Positions 16,451-25,417 of a stretch of DNA of 64,000 nt are shown here, one piece after another. Both the position numbers and the translations under genes were made by a program. The notes beneath the pieces are model-generated. The model made no database searches. It saw nothing but the letters and a program-made list of their open reading frames with translations, and had not been told where the DNA came from. Positions within the stretch are counted from its first letter, which is position 1. Every line of letters begins with the position of its first letter. This DNA comes from Streptomyces sp. NBC_01231 (lineage in GTDB: Bacteria; Actinomycetota; Actinomycetes; Streptomycetales; Streptomycetaceae): NCBI GenBank assembly GCA_035999765.1, contig CP108521.1, positions 3,162,001-3,226,000 of the forward strand, given 5' to 3'.

Positions 16451-18037
16451 TCACCGCAGTCGCTCCGCGATGTGGTCGCCGACGCGCAGGGCGTTGGCGA
16501 TGGCGGTCAGCGACGGGTTGACCGCTCCGATGCTCGGGAAGAAGCTCGTGTCGACGACGTAGAGGTTGTCGAGGTCGTGGGCCTTGCAGTTGATGTCGAG
16601 AGCGCTGCTTTCGGGGTCGTGTCCGAAGCGGACGGTGCCCGCCTGATGCGCGGTGGCGCCGATGGGCATGCCCTTGTGCAGGTAGATGCTGTGCGACAGG
16701 AGATGGTGCTCGTGCATGCCCAAGTGGCCGAGCATGTCCTGCAGTTTGTGCCGCAGACGCTTCAGCCCGGCGGTGTTGTTCTTCTCGTCGAGGGCCAGGT
16801 GAATGCCGCCGTCCCGGTCCAGGGTGACGCGGTTGTCGGCGAGGGGCAGGTCCTCTCCGCACAGCCAGAAGTCGACCGCGTGGTGGGCGAGCACCTCGAA
16901 CGGCATGTCGGGGGCGACGGTCCCGGCCCAGCGGGGCGCTTCTCCGTGGATCTGCTCGGAGTCGGACTTGCCGAGCATCTGGATGCCGCCGAGGGGGTAC
17001 TCCCAGTCGTCGGATCCCAGGTACCAGTCGTGCAGCGCCAGGGTCTTCTGGAACCTGGTGTCGTTCGGTTCCCTGGACACGGCCATCAGGGCCAGGTTGT
17101 TGTGCCGCATGTAGTGCCGGCCCACCACGTCCGAGCTGTTGGCCAGGCCCCGCGGATGCCGGTCGCCCGCCGAACGCAGCAGCAGGGCGGCGGAGTTGAC
17201 GGCACCGCAGGCGACGACCACCATGTCGGCGCTGAACTCCACGGTCGAGGCGTCCCCGTCCCCCACGGTCGCGACGACCGAGGTGACACTGCGGCCGGTC
17301 GGGTCCGTGTCGAGACGCCGCACGTCCGCATGGGTGAGCAGCTCGACGTTGGGATGTTCGAGGGCGGGGTCGACGCAGATGACCTGCGCGTCGGACTTCG
17401 CGCCGACCAGGCAGGGGAAGCCGTCGACGCGGTCGCAGCGTATGCAGGCGCTGGTGTGGGTGGCCCGGCCCCGGTCGTCCTGGGTGAGGTTCACCCCGAT
17501 GGGGAGGTGGAAGGGGTGCAGGCCCTGCTTCTCCAGGTCGTGGCTGAGTTGCTGGATGCGCGGCTCGTGCTGGACCGGCGGGTGGGCGTACTGGGCGCTG
17601 GTGGGGCCCTCGGTCGGGTCCTCGCCGTGCCGGCCGTGGACGAGGTAGAGGTGTTCGGCCTGCGTGTAGTACGGCTCCAGTTCCTCGTAGCTCAGGGGCC
17701 AGGCGGGGGACATGCCGTCGTGGTGGCGCAGTTCACCGAAGTCCTCGGGGCGCATGCGGAAGAGTGCGGCGCCGTAGAACTTGGTGTTGCCGCCCACGTA
17801 GTAATTGACCTCCGGCGGGAACTGCTTTCCGTCTTTGTCGTACCAGAACTCCGGGGCGCGGTATTTGCCCTTGACGAAGACCGCGGTGGATTCCCAGTTG
17901 TCGCGTTCGCGGGGCAGATAGTCACCGCGTTCGAGAAGCAGGATCCGTTTTCCGGTGGGTGCCAGCCGGTGGGCGATGGTGCCACCGCCGGCACCGGTGC
18001 CGATAACGATGACGTCGTAGTGCAGTGCGTCGGTCAT
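16451..18037 (-). CDS. GMC family FAD-dependent oxidoreductase
   Basis: A 528-residue flavoprotein. The ADP-binding motif is at residues 8-20 (VIVIGTGAGGGTIAHRLA), and the C-terminal GMC signature and FAD-contacting segment is LDNLYVVDTSFFPSIGAVNPSLTAIANALR. A Cys cluster (SACIRCDRVDGFPC) near 200 resembles that of subgroups acting on sugars or long-chain alcohols. It has no signal peptide; the substrate is unknown. The start at 18037 (MTDALHYD) begins at the FAD motif. Co-transcription with GH15 downstream is likely, which hints at sugar oxidation. Confidence 0.88.
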   Translation of the reverse strand: MTDALHYDVIVIGTGAGGGTIAHRLAPTGKRILLLERGDYLPRERDNWESTAVFVKGKYRAPEFWYDKDGKQFPPEVNYYVGGNTKFYGAALFRMRPEDFGELRHHDGMSPAWPLSYEELEPYYTQAEHLYLVHGRHGEDPTEGPTSAQYAHPPVQHEPRIQQLSHDLEKQGLHPFHLPIGVNLTQDDRGRATHTSACIRCDRVDGFPCLVGAKSDAQVICVDPALEHPNVELLTHADVRRLDTDPTGRSVTSVVATVGDGDASTVEFSADMVVVACGAVNSAALLLRSAGDRHPRGLANSSDVVGRHYMRHNNLALMAVSREPNDTRFQKTLALHDWYLGSDDWEYPLGGIQMLGKSDSEQIHGEAPRWAGTVAPDMPFEVLAHHAVDFWLCGEDLPLADNRVTLDRDGGIHLALDEKNNTAGLKRLRHKLQDMLGHLGMHEHHLLSHSIYLHKGMPIGATAHQAGTVRFGHDPESSALDINCKAHDLDNLYVVDTSFFPSIGAVNPSLTAIANALRVGDHIAERLR

Positions 18038-18160
18038 GCCGGCCACCGTCCTCGGAACGTGCTCCGGTCCTGCCCGTCGGAAAGGGGCATTCAGCCCGAT
18101 CACCAACGTATCCCCGGGGGATGGTTCCGGCGAGTTGGACTGTTCGGGTGAGCACCTGCC

Positions 18161-18194
18161 TGACGGCCGCCCGGCCGAGGCCGCCCGGCCGTCA
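18161..18194 (-). terminator. Hairpin overlapping the cyclase-family stop codon
   Basis: TGACGGCCG (18161-18169) pairs with CGGCCGTCA (18186-18194), enclosing further GC pairing. The distal arm overlaps the stop codon of the gene it would terminate. Confidence 0.4.
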
Positions 18195-19124
18195 CAGGAT
18201 CGCGAGGGGATTGACCGGGGAGCCGGTCGCCGTGGGCAGCCGGAGCGGGGCGATCACGCAGAGGAACGACCAGCGGCCCTCCTCGGCGCAGATCGGGGCG
18301 AGGTCCTCGAACCGCAGGTGGTCGAGCAGATGCAGTCCCATCGCGTGCACGGCGAGCACATGCACCGGGAACGCGACTCCGCGCACCGCGCTGGGGGCCG
18401 TGTCGTTGTTCCCGTCGCCGCCGAGCACGGCCACCTGCCGTTCGGCCAGGAACTCCATGGCGGTCGGATGGAGTCCGGCACGCGCGCCGGCGACGTCCCA
18501 GGGGCCCAACTCCTCCCGCCGTCGGCGGTGTCCGACCCGTACGAGGAGGATGTCGCCCCGGCCGACCCTGACTCCCTGACGTGCCTCGGCGGCGGCGAGG
18601 TCCTCGGCCCTCACATGCTCTCCGGGTTCTAGCCAGGGGACGCCGTGCAGCCGGGGGATGTCGAGGAGGACCCCACGTCCGGCGATGCCGTCGCGGGCCA
18701 GGTCGACGGACAGGGCGCTCGCTCCCTCCGGCGACAGCGCGTCCGCCGCCGGTACGCCGCCGTGCAGGGTTCCGTCGTAGACGACGTGGCACAGCGCGTC
18801 GAGGTGGCTGTCCACATCGCCGTGGATGTTCATGGCGAAGCGGTCCCGCGCGAACTCCAGGCCGCTCGAACCGGGATGTCCGTCGGCCGGAGCGGTGAGC
18901 CGGTGCCGGGCCGGATCGGCGTTGTCAGGTCCGGTACGGGTGTCGACAGGCGCGGCGAGCGACACCGTACGTCCCGTCCGCACCTCGCGAACGGCCGCCA
19001 GCACCTGTTCCTCGGTGATCGTGTCCAGGGCGCCCCGCCGCGAGGCGCCGCCGGGGGCCTTGGCGCGCAGATGTCGGTGGAGGTGCCGGAAGTCGGCCTC
19101 GCTCAGCTCGCTGGGCGGCCACAT
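18192..19124 (-). CDS. Cyclase family protein (metal-dependent hydrolase)
   Basis: A 310-residue protein of the cyclase/kynurenine-formamidase superfamily. The metal site appears as HGDVDSHLDALCHVVYDG (residues about 105-122), matching the family's HxGTHxDxxxH with the first Thr changed, and a later HAMGLHLLDHL. Family members hydrolyse N-formylkynurenine, isatin or related cyclic substrates; the target here is unknown. The ATG at 19124 has a G-rich leader; the frame upstream is not protein-like. It lies 154 bp upstream of the GMC gene and is divergent from the DUF389 gene. Confidence 0.83.
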   Translation of the reverse strand: MWPPSELSEADFRHLHRHLRAKAPGGASRRGALDTITEEQVLAAVREVRTGRTVSLAAPVDTRTGPDNADPARHRLTAPADGHPGSSGLEFARDRFAMNIHGDVDSHLDALCHVVYDGTLHGGVPAADALSPEGASALSVDLARDGIAGRGVLLDIPRLHGVPWLEPGEHVRAEDLAAAEARQGVRVGRGDILLVRVGHRRRREELGPWDVAGARAGLHPTAMEFLAERQVAVLGGDGNNDTAPSAVRGVAFPVHVLAVHAMGLHLLDHLRFEDLAPICAEEGRWSFLCVIAPLRLPTATGSPVNPLAIL

Positions 19125-19252
19125 GCCCCCACCCTGCGGCAGATTCCGGGTCCGCGCACGCCGAGTTGCCGGGTTCGGGGGCCGCCACGTCAATGGAAGG
19201 GCGACGGTCGGGGCGACCGGCCGGCGCACCGCACCGATCCGCGGAGGTCCGG

Positions 19253-20215
19253 ATGGACATGATCCATGTCCGAGCGGTGTGCCCGCCGGACCTCACGGAA
19301 CGCACCATGGGCCTGCTGAGCGCCGAGCCGTGCGTGCTGAACCTGATCCTGCAGACGGGCACCGTACGCAATCCCGACGGCGACGCCATCGAGTGCGATG
19401 TCCTGACCGGAGCCGCCAACGAGGTGCTGCGCGGGCTGCGGGACCTCGGACTGGAGCGCCGTGGCTCCGTCGTCCTCGATCCGGTGGACACGGTGTTCTC
19501 GGAGCACGCGGCCAGGACCGGGGCCGAGGAGCTCGGGGCCCGGTTGCGTGCACCGGTGTGGGAACAGGTGGAGGCCCGGATCCGGTCCGAGGGGAGATAC
19601 CCGCCGAGCTTCTATCTCTTCCTGGTGATCGCCGGACTCATCGGCGCGGTGGGCATCATCACCAACTCGCAGATCCTCATCGTCGCGGCGATGGTGGTCG
19701 GACCGGAGTACGCGGCCATCACCAGCATCGCGCTCGGTATCGACCACCGCGCCCGGCCGAGGATCCAGCAGGGCCTCATGGCGCTGCTCGTGGGCTTCCT
19801 GCTGGCGATCGCCGCGACCTTCCTGTTCGCCCTCCTCGTCCGAGGTTTCGGGCTGCAACCGGAGGCCTTCGAACTGGGGCTGAGGCCGGTCTCGAACCTG
19901 ATCAACACCCCCAACTTCTTCTCGGCCGTGGTGGCGGTGCTGGCCGGCGTCGTCGGCATCGTCTCGCTGGCCGAGGCCCGCACGAGCGCGCTGCTCGGCG
20001 TCTTCATCTCGGTGACGACCATTCCGGCGGCGGCCGACATCGGGGTCTCGTCGGCGTTCGCCAGCTGGGACGAGGCCTGGGGTTCGCTGCTCCAACTGCT
20101 GCTCAACATCGTCGTGCTGGTCCTGGTCGGCACCGGCACGCTCAAGTGCCAGCGGGCGATCTGGCGAAGGGTGGCCGCACGCCGGCACGGGCGCACGGTC
20201 AGGCGGTCGGCGTAG
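19253..20215 (+). CDS. DUF389 family membrane protein
   Basis: A 320-residue protein with a cytoplasmic N-terminal domain (1-120, MIHVRAVCPPDLTERTMGLL) followed by about six transmembrane segments, including the conserved FLVIAGLIGAVGIITNSQILIVAAMVVGPEY and SVTTIPAAADIGVSSAF. DUF389 proteins are uncharacterised membrane proteins of many Actinobacteria and Archaea. The ATG at 19253 follows GCGGAGG. The 3' end overlaps the convergent membrane-protein gene by 17 bp. Confidence 0.88.
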   Translation: MDMIHVRAVCPPDLTERTMGLLSAEPCVLNLILQTGTVRNPDGDAIECDVLTGAANEVLRGLRDLGLERRGSVVLDPVDTVFSEHAARTGAEELGARLRAPVWEQVEARIRSEGRYPPSFYLFLVIAGLIGAVGIITNSQILIVAAMVVGPEYAAITSIALGIDHRARPRIQQGLMALLVGFLLAIAATFLFALLVRGFGLQPEAFELGLRPVSNLINTPNFFSAVVAVLAGVVGIVSLAEARTSALLGVFISVTTIPAAADIGVSSAFASWDEAWGSLLQLLLNIVVLVLVGTGTLKCQRAIWRRVAARRHGRTVRRSA

Positions 20216-21572
20216 CGGCGGACGGCGGATCAGGAGTGCCGGTGTCCAGGAACTCGAGGATCGCGAGGGCGATCAGCACGATCACCAGCGTCCACACCAC
20301 GACCGCCACGGTCGGGTAGGTCCAGGTGAACAGCACGATCGCGGCGACCACCACGATCACGCCGCCGATCCACTGCTTGTAGCGGTTGACGAACCGGCCG
20401 ACCGCCCCCAGCGGGAGCCCCGCCGACACGGAGGCGTCCCGTAGCGCGCCAATGGCCTTGCGGCAGCCCGTACGGGTGAGGACGGCGACTCCGGACGGGC
20501 CCATGAGGAAGGCACCGGCGGCCGTCACCAGAGCCACCGCACCGAGCGCCCGCACGCCCGCGCGCAGGAACTTGACCAACGCGTCGTACACCGCGCCGGC
20601 GGCGGCCTCGGACGCCCCGGTGGGCAGATGGTCGAGGTAGACGGACCGTAGGACGCTGAGCGTGATGCCGAGCAGCAGCATGGCGGCGAACACCCCGAGG
20701 GCGGCCCCGATCAGGGCCCGGCGGCGGTGTACGGCCAGGTAGACGCCCGCGGCGCCGATCAGTACGGCGATGACGGGGAGCCAACTGCCGACGATCTCCA
20801 GCACCCGCAGATACCACTTGATCTTGCCGACGTCCTTCGACGCGAACACCACGAACTGCGTGTGGACGGACGGGATACGAGCGGCCGGTTTGAAGCCGGC
20901 GCTGACCAGCCGGTCCTTGACCTGGGCCACGATCGGTCCCACGTCGATGGAGACCTGGCCGTTCTCGACGGACACCACCGCGTCGGAGTCGCCCGTGAGA
21001 GTTTCGTCGAGCGCGGCGTGGGCCCTGCGGTTCGCGTCCACCCAGACGGTGTCGAAGGCCTTGCTGGAGACCACCCGCTCCACGGTGCCGCTGACCAGGC
21101 TCTTCAGGCCGCTGGTGATCGGGCCCTTGAGGTCGCCGAGCAGTGCTGCCACCTTCGGCGGGGCCCCCTTCTCATCCGCCGCCTTCTCCAGCTCCTTGAC
21201 CAGTGCCTCCACGTCGACCTGCGCCAGGACCGCTGTGGTGACCCGTGCGGTGATCGCCTTCTGTACGTCCGGATTGCTCGCCAGCGGCCCGACGGTGGCG
21301 ACGTAGCGGTCCGTGTCCCGCACGATGCTGTTCGCCCAGACCGCGACGACGGCCAGCAGCGACAGCAGTGCGGCGAGGAGGATCAGCAGGACCGACCCCG
21401 TCGACCGGAACCAGTGGTGCCGCGGGGCCGGTGACCGTCCGGTGCTCTCCAGGGCCCGCACCCTGTGCCGCAGTTCGTCCAGCTCGTCGCGCTCCCGTGC
21501 CGAGGACCGCTGGTCGCCGGACTGGCCTGCGGGGGGCTCGTCCGGGCCCGGTGGGGGTGTGCTGCTCGTCAT
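20199..21572 (-). CDS. Large integral membrane protein of unknown function
   Basis: A 457-residue protein. A Pro/Gly-rich and charged cytoplasmic N-terminus contains a short coiled coil (ERDELDELRHRVRALE); one transmembrane helix follows (SVLLILLAALLSLLAVVAVWA), then a roughly 170-residue extracellular region with repeated Val/Ala helices, then five or so further helices. This topology is common in Streptomyces membrane proteins without assigned function. ATG 21572 is chosen although no clear Shine-Dalgarno precedes it; a GTG further up at 21650 would add 26 residues. It overlaps the DUF389 gene tail to tail. Confidence 0.78.
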   Translation of the reverse strand: MTSSTPPPGPDEPPAGQSGDQRSSARERDELDELRHRVRALESTGRSPAPRHHWFRSTGSVLLILLAALLSLLAVVAVWANSIVRDTDRYVATVGPLASNPDVQKAITARVTTAVLAQVDVEALVKELEKAADEKGAPPKVAALLGDLKGPITSGLKSLVSGTVERVVSSKAFDTVWVDANRRAHAALDETLTGDSDAVVSVENGQVSIDVGPIVAQVKDRLVSAGFKPAARIPSVHTQFVVFASKDVGKIKWYLRVLEIVGSWLPVIAVLIGAAGVYLAVHRRRALIGAALGVFAAMLLLGITLSVLRSVYLDHLPTGASEAAAGAVYDALVKFLRAGVRALGAVALVTAAGAFLMGPSGVAVLTRTGCRKAIGALRDASVSAGLPLGAVGRFVNRYKQWIGGVIVVVAAIVLFTWTYPTVAVVVWTLVIVLIALAILEFLDTGTPDPPSAATPTA

Positions 21573-21752
21573 GGTCACAGGAGACCGGTGCTGCTGCGGC
21601 CCCGCGACCTGGGCGGTCCTGATGGCGGACGGGCCCGACGGGTCGAACACCGTACTGAGGTGCGGCGCCTTGCGTCCGGTGATGCAATGGAATTCGGATG
21701 CAGGGGGAATGCGGGGGGAATTTTGATGTCATGACCGCCGAGGGGTGAAGCC

Positions 21753-22208
21753 GTGAACGATGAAGAATTCGCCGAAATGGGACCGATCGACTACGTGGTC
21801 GTCGAATTCCCCGGAAACCGAATGACGGGCGAGGGCTTTCCCCTCCTGGTCGACCTGGTGGATCGCGGCCTCATTCGGATCCTCGACCTGCTGTTCGTCA
21901 GAAAGGAGGAGGACGGGTCCGTGGTCGGTCTGGAAATCGCCGACCTCACCGGCGACGGGGCCCTGGACCTGGCCGTCTTCGAGGGCGCCTCCTCCGGGCT
22001 GCTGGGCCAGGACGACCTCGACGAGGCGGGGGCCGCCCTGGCACCCGGCAACTCGGCGGGGATCCTGGTCTACGAGAACCTGTGGGCCGCGCCCTTCGCC
22101 ACCGCGCTGCGCCGCGGTGGCGCGCAGCTGGTCGCCTCCGGGCGGATCCCGGCGCCGGCCGTCCTGGCCGCGCTGGACGCCACCGAGCCCGGCCGGCCGC
22201 CGGCGTAG
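21753..22208 (+). CDS. DUF6325 family protein
   Basis: A 151-residue acidic soluble protein (GPIDYVVVEFPGNRMTGEGFPLLVDLVDRGLIRILDLLFV..., VFEGASSGLLGQDDLDEAG, AGILVYENLWAAPFATALRRGGAQLVASGRIP). This matches the DUF6325 family as I know it, distantly like DUF1269; I see no catalytic motif. GTG 21753 is preceded by GAGGGGTGAAG. The gene is monocistronic, convergent with the gluconokinase gene and separated from it by a tandem repeat. Confidence 0.83.
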   Translation: MNDEEFAEMGPIDYVVVEFPGNRMTGEGFPLLVDLVDRGLIRILDLLFVRKEEDGSVVGLEIADLTGDGALDLAVFEGASSGLLGQDDLDEAGAALAPGNSAGILVYENLWAAPFATALRRGGAQLVASGRIPAPAVLAALDATEPGRPPA

Positions 22209-22240
22209 GGGCTCCGCGGGCCAGTCCCGGTCAGCCGCCC

Positions 22241-22292
22241 GGGTAGTCGCCGAGCTTCGGCCGCGCGGGTAGTCGCCGAGCTTCGGCCGCCC
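22241..22292. repeat. 26-bp tandem duplication with internal hairpins
   Basis: Two head-to-tail 26-bp units, 22241-22266 and 22267-22292, identical at 25 of 26 positions. Each contains GCCGA-GCT-TCGGC, so two small hairpins stand in tandem between convergent stops and may act as a terminator. Confidence 0.75.
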
Positions 22293-22323
22293 GCGTTCGC
22301 CGTGCTCCGGGGAGGCCCCACGC

Positions 22324-22872
22324 TCAGCGGGCCGTGCGCTCACCGAAACGGCCGACGGCGGCCCGTACGCGCGTGAGCTGCGTCGGAAGATCGGCTGTGG
22401 CGTCCATGGTCATCCCCGGCTCGTCGGGTTCCAGGGGCTCCAGCGTCTCGAACTGCGAGTCGACCAGCCGGGCGGGCATGAAGTGGCCGGTGCGCCGGGA
22501 CACGCGGTCCCATGCGGTGTCCCGGTCCAGGGCGAGGTACAGGCACCACAGCCGTCCGCGCGCGGCCGCACGCAGCCCGTCGCGGTAGGCGCGCTTGAGG
22601 GCCGAACAGGCCACCACCAGCCCCTCGCCGGCCTCGACGGAGTGACGGACGCGGTCGGCGAGGGCCCGCAACCAGGGCTCGCGGTCGGCGTCGTCCAGTG
22701 CGCGGCCGGCGCTCATCTTGGCGACGTTCGCGGCGGGATGGAAGTCGTCGCCCTCGACGAACGGCAGGTGGAGCAGCTCGGCGACCGCCTTGCCGACGGT
22801 GGTCTTCCCGGAGCCGGTCACGCCCAGGACCAGCACGATCGGCGGTCTTTGGCCGGCCCCGGCGCCGGTCAC
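22324..22872 (-). CDS. gntK: Gluconokinase
   Basis: A 182-residue P-loop kinase, the usual size for GntK. Walker A is GVTGSGKT (residues 17-24), then FVEGDDFHPAANVAKMSAGRALDDADREPWL, the gluconokinase substrate signature, and CSALKRAYRDGLR. It phosphorylates D-gluconate to 6-phosphogluconate in the cytoplasm. The ATG at 22872 overlaps the cydB stop (4 bp), so it is translationally coupled to cytochrome bd oxidase. Confidence 0.93.
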   Translation of the reverse strand: MTGAGAGQRPPIVLVLGVTGSGKTTVGKAVAELLHLPFVEGDDFHPAANVAKMSAGRALDDADREPWLRALADRVRHSVEAGEGLVVACSALKRAYRDGLRAAARGRLWCLYLALDRDTAWDRVSRRTGHFMPARLVDSQFETLEPLEPDEPGMTMDATADLPTQLTRVRAAVGRFGERTAR

Positions 22873-23918
22873 GGGTTCTCGGGTTCCCGGCTCGCCGCCG
22901 TCTGCCGCAGATCCGCCTCACCGAGAGGCTGGAGGATCCCGCGGGTGTCCAGCCGGTAGAGCAGGATCAGCGGCGGTCCGACGAGCAGCACCGCGACCAG
23001 GGTGACCAGCATCAGCCAGCGCAGCGTCGTCGCCGCGCCGGCCGCCTGGGCCACGGTCAGCGAGGTCGGGATCAGATAGGGCCGCTGGGCGAGCCCCCAC
23101 GCCACGACGACGAGAGCCACGCTGCCGACCGCGGTGAGCCTCGCCCACCCCGTCGCCATCCGGTACAGCAGCCCTGCGGTGACCACCGCGCAGACGCCGG
23201 CGGCCAGGACGAGAGCCAGGCCGATTCCGCTGGTCAGCCCGTCGTAGACGTACCGCGCGTCGTCGTGGGTCACGGCGAGGCCGACGACCGCCAGTACGGC
23301 GACGGCGACGAGGCTGCACCAGGCCCGCAGCCGGAAGTAGCCAACGAGGTCGGCGGCGTCGAAGCGGCGGGCGTCGGCGCTGAGGAACACCGCCCCGAGG
23401 AACGCGGTCGCGGCGACGGTCAGCAGCCCGGCGATCACGGAGGTCCCGTTGGACCAGGCGTCGGCGGACGCCTTCGTGCCGGGAACCACCCGGCCCGTGG
23501 CGAGTCCCCCGACCGCCGCTCCGAGGAAGAAGGGTGTCAGCAGCGAGGAGACGGCGAAGACGGCGCCGTAGACCCTGCGCCGGGCGAGACTCCGTGTGGG
23601 CTTGCGCAGCGCGAAGCCGGCGCCGCGCAGGACGAGTCCCACGGCCGCGAGTGCCAGCGGGAGCCACATGGCCGTGAAGATCGTCTGGAACAGGACCGGG
23701 AAGCCGGTCCACATGATGACCAGGACGAAGATGAGCCAGACGTTGTTGGTCTCCCACACCGGTGCCATGGCGTGGTCGATGAGCCACCTGGGGCGTCTGC
23801 CGCGTTCGGCGCCGCCCGCGAGGAGGTCCCAGAATCCGGCGCCGTAGTCCGTGCCCCCGGCGCAGGCGTAGGCGGCCACCGCCGCCAGGAGCACCCAGGC
23901 GACGAAGTCCTGGATCAT
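22869..23918 (-). CDS. cydB: Cytochrome bd ubiquinol oxidase subunit II
   Basis: A 349-residue polytopic membrane protein beginning MIQDFVAWVLLAAVAAYACAGGTDYGAGFWDLL, with the typical CydB N-terminus and WETNNVWLIFVLVIMWTGFP. It pairs with CydA to form the high-affinity, non-proton-pumping quinol oxidase. The start at 23918 is in an ATGA overlap with cydA, and its own stop overlaps gntK. No cydDC assembly genes are visible nearby, unlike many actinobacterial cyd operons. Confidence 0.93.
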   Translation of the reverse strand: MIQDFVAWVLLAAVAAYACAGGTDYGAGFWDLLAGGAERGRRPRWLIDHAMAPVWETNNVWLIFVLVIMWTGFPVLFQTIFTAMWLPLALAAVGLVLRGAGFALRKPTRSLARRRVYGAVFAVSSLLTPFFLGAAVGGLATGRVVPGTKASADAWSNGTSVIAGLLTVAATAFLGAVFLSADARRFDAADLVGYFRLRAWCSLVAVAVLAVVGLAVTHDDARYVYDGLTSGIGLALVLAAGVCAVVTAGLLYRMATGWARLTAVGSVALVVVAWGLAQRPYLIPTSLTVAQAAGAATTLRWLMLVTLVAVLLVGPPLILLYRLDTRGILQPLGEADLRQTAASREPENP

Positions 23919-25372
23919 TCGTCCCCCCTGCTGTCCCTGCCTCCGGTCGTGGACAACGGGCGGGGTCCGTAGGGGGTGTCGCCCTCCAGGTCCTCGGCAG
24001 CGGCTCCCGCGAGCGCGTCCTCGTCGGCCCGTCGCCATCGGCCGCTCATCTTCAGCAGGATGGTCAGGAAGGAAGCGAGGACGAGCGCGTAGACCACCAC
24101 GACGATGCCGAACATGGTCCACAGGGACGCCGCACGGGTGTCCGTCACCGCGTCCGAGACCCGCATGTTCTGGTAGACGATCCAGGGCTGCCGGCCGACT
24201 TCGGTGGTGATCCAGCCGCACTCCACGGTCAGCAGACAGGCGGCGCCGGCAAGCGCCGCGCACCGGAAGAACCACGGCGATCTGGGCAGGTCACGGCGGC
24301 GCAGCCAGCACCAGCCGTACCAGAGCGCGAGCAGGATGAGCAGGCTTCCGATGGTCACCATGATGTCGAACGCCCAGTGCGCGATGGTGGCCTGGGTCGC
24401 CGTCGGACGGTCGCTCGCCGGGACCGACGTCAGCCCGGTGACCTTGGTGTCCGGGCTGAACCCCGCGAGGATCGAGTCCAGTTGGGGGATCTTGATCCCG
24501 CCGGAGATCGAACCGTCGGGATGCAGCCGCCCGAACATGTACTCCGGCACATGGGTGTCGGTCTTCCAGACGATCTCGGTGGCCGCGAACTTCACCGGCT
24601 GCTTGTGGAACACGGAACGGGCGATCGAGTCGCCTAGCACGAACTGCACGGGCGTGAGGATCGCGGCGACCGAGAACGGCACGGTGAAGCCGAGCCGGTG
24701 GTAGCGGTCCCTGCGGCCCCGCAGCCAGCCGACCGCGTACACCCCGGCGACCACGTACCCGGCGGTGAGGATCACGCCGACCACGAAGTGCCAGTACTCG
24801 GGGCCGAACATCGGCGTGAAGACCGCCTTGCGCACGTCGACGTTCACGGGGTTGCCCGACTGGTCGAGCGTGAAGCCGCGCGGGGTGTTCATCCAGGCGT
24901 TCGCGGCCACGATGCCGAACGCCCCCATCAGTGCGGCCAGCGGCAGGGGCAGTCCGAGCCAGAAGTGCGTCCACGGTTTGAGCCGGCGCCAGCCGTACAG
25001 GTAGATCGCGATGAGGATCGCCTCGAGGAAGAACGCCCACGCCTCGATACCGAAGCCGAGGCCGAAGACATCGCCCCACCGGCCCATCATGCCCGGCCAC
25101 AGCAGACCGAACTCGAAGGAGAGCACCGTGCCGGTGACGATCCCGATGGCGAACTGGACGGCCATGACCGCCGACCAGCGCCGCGCGAGCAGGAGGGCGA
25201 CGGGGTCGCCCTTGCGCAGCCCGCGGTAGTGCATCAGGAGGGTGATGGCGGGCAGGGCCACGCCGAAGGGCACGAGCAGAATGTGGGCGCCCAGGGTGAA
25301 GGCCATCAGCTCCCGGGCCGGCAGGAGCTGTGGGGGGCCGTCCGCCAGAAAATGGTCGATCGCGCTGTTCAC
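23915..25372 (-). CDS. cydA: Cytochrome bd ubiquinol oxidase subunit I
   Basis: A 485-residue CydA. Likely haem ligands: His in LGAHILLVPFG near residue 29, His in PEYWHFVVG near 195, Met in IVYQNMRVSD near 390. The quinol-site pair K-x4-E is visible in VKFAATE. The Q-loop is short, as usual in Actinobacteria. GTG 25372 has GAGG upstream; starting elsewhere would disrupt the first helix. Only 45 bp separate it from the SDR gene upstream, so the likely operon is SDR-cydA-cydB-gntK. Confidence 0.93.
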   Translation of the reverse strand: MNSAIDHFLADGPPQLLPARELMAFTLGAHILLVPFGVALPAITLLMHYRGLRKGDPVALLLARRWSAVMAVQFAIGIVTGTVLSFEFGLLWPGMMGRWGDVFGLGFGIEAWAFFLEAILIAIYLYGWRRLKPWTHFWLGLPLPLAALMGAFGIVAANAWMNTPRGFTLDQSGNPVNVDVRKAVFTPMFGPEYWHFVVGVILTAGYVVAGVYAVGWLRGRRDRYHRLGFTVPFSVAAILTPVQFVLGDSIARSVFHKQPVKFAATEIVWKTDTHVPEYMFGRLHPDGSISGGIKIPQLDSILAGFSPDTKVTGLTSVPASDRPTATQATIAHWAFDIMVTIGSLLILLALWYGWCWLRRRDLPRSPWFFRCAALAGAACLLTVECGWITTEVGRQPWIVYQNMRVSDAVTDTRAASLWTMFGIVVVVYALVLASFLTILLKMSGRWRRADEDALAGAAAEDLEGDTPYGPRPLSTTGGRDSRGDE

Positions 25373-25417
25373 ATGGGCCTCGGTGGCTCGTACCGGATGG
25401 CTGGGGGAAAGGGGGGT

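Noticed and set aside
14603..18151. Long plus-strand frames opposite GH15 and GMC genes
   Set aside because: Antisense shadows; the minus-strand products are clear family members.
25373..25417. Rex-type operator expected before cydA
   Set aside because: The 45-bp gap has no TTGTGAANNNNTTCACAA-like sequence.
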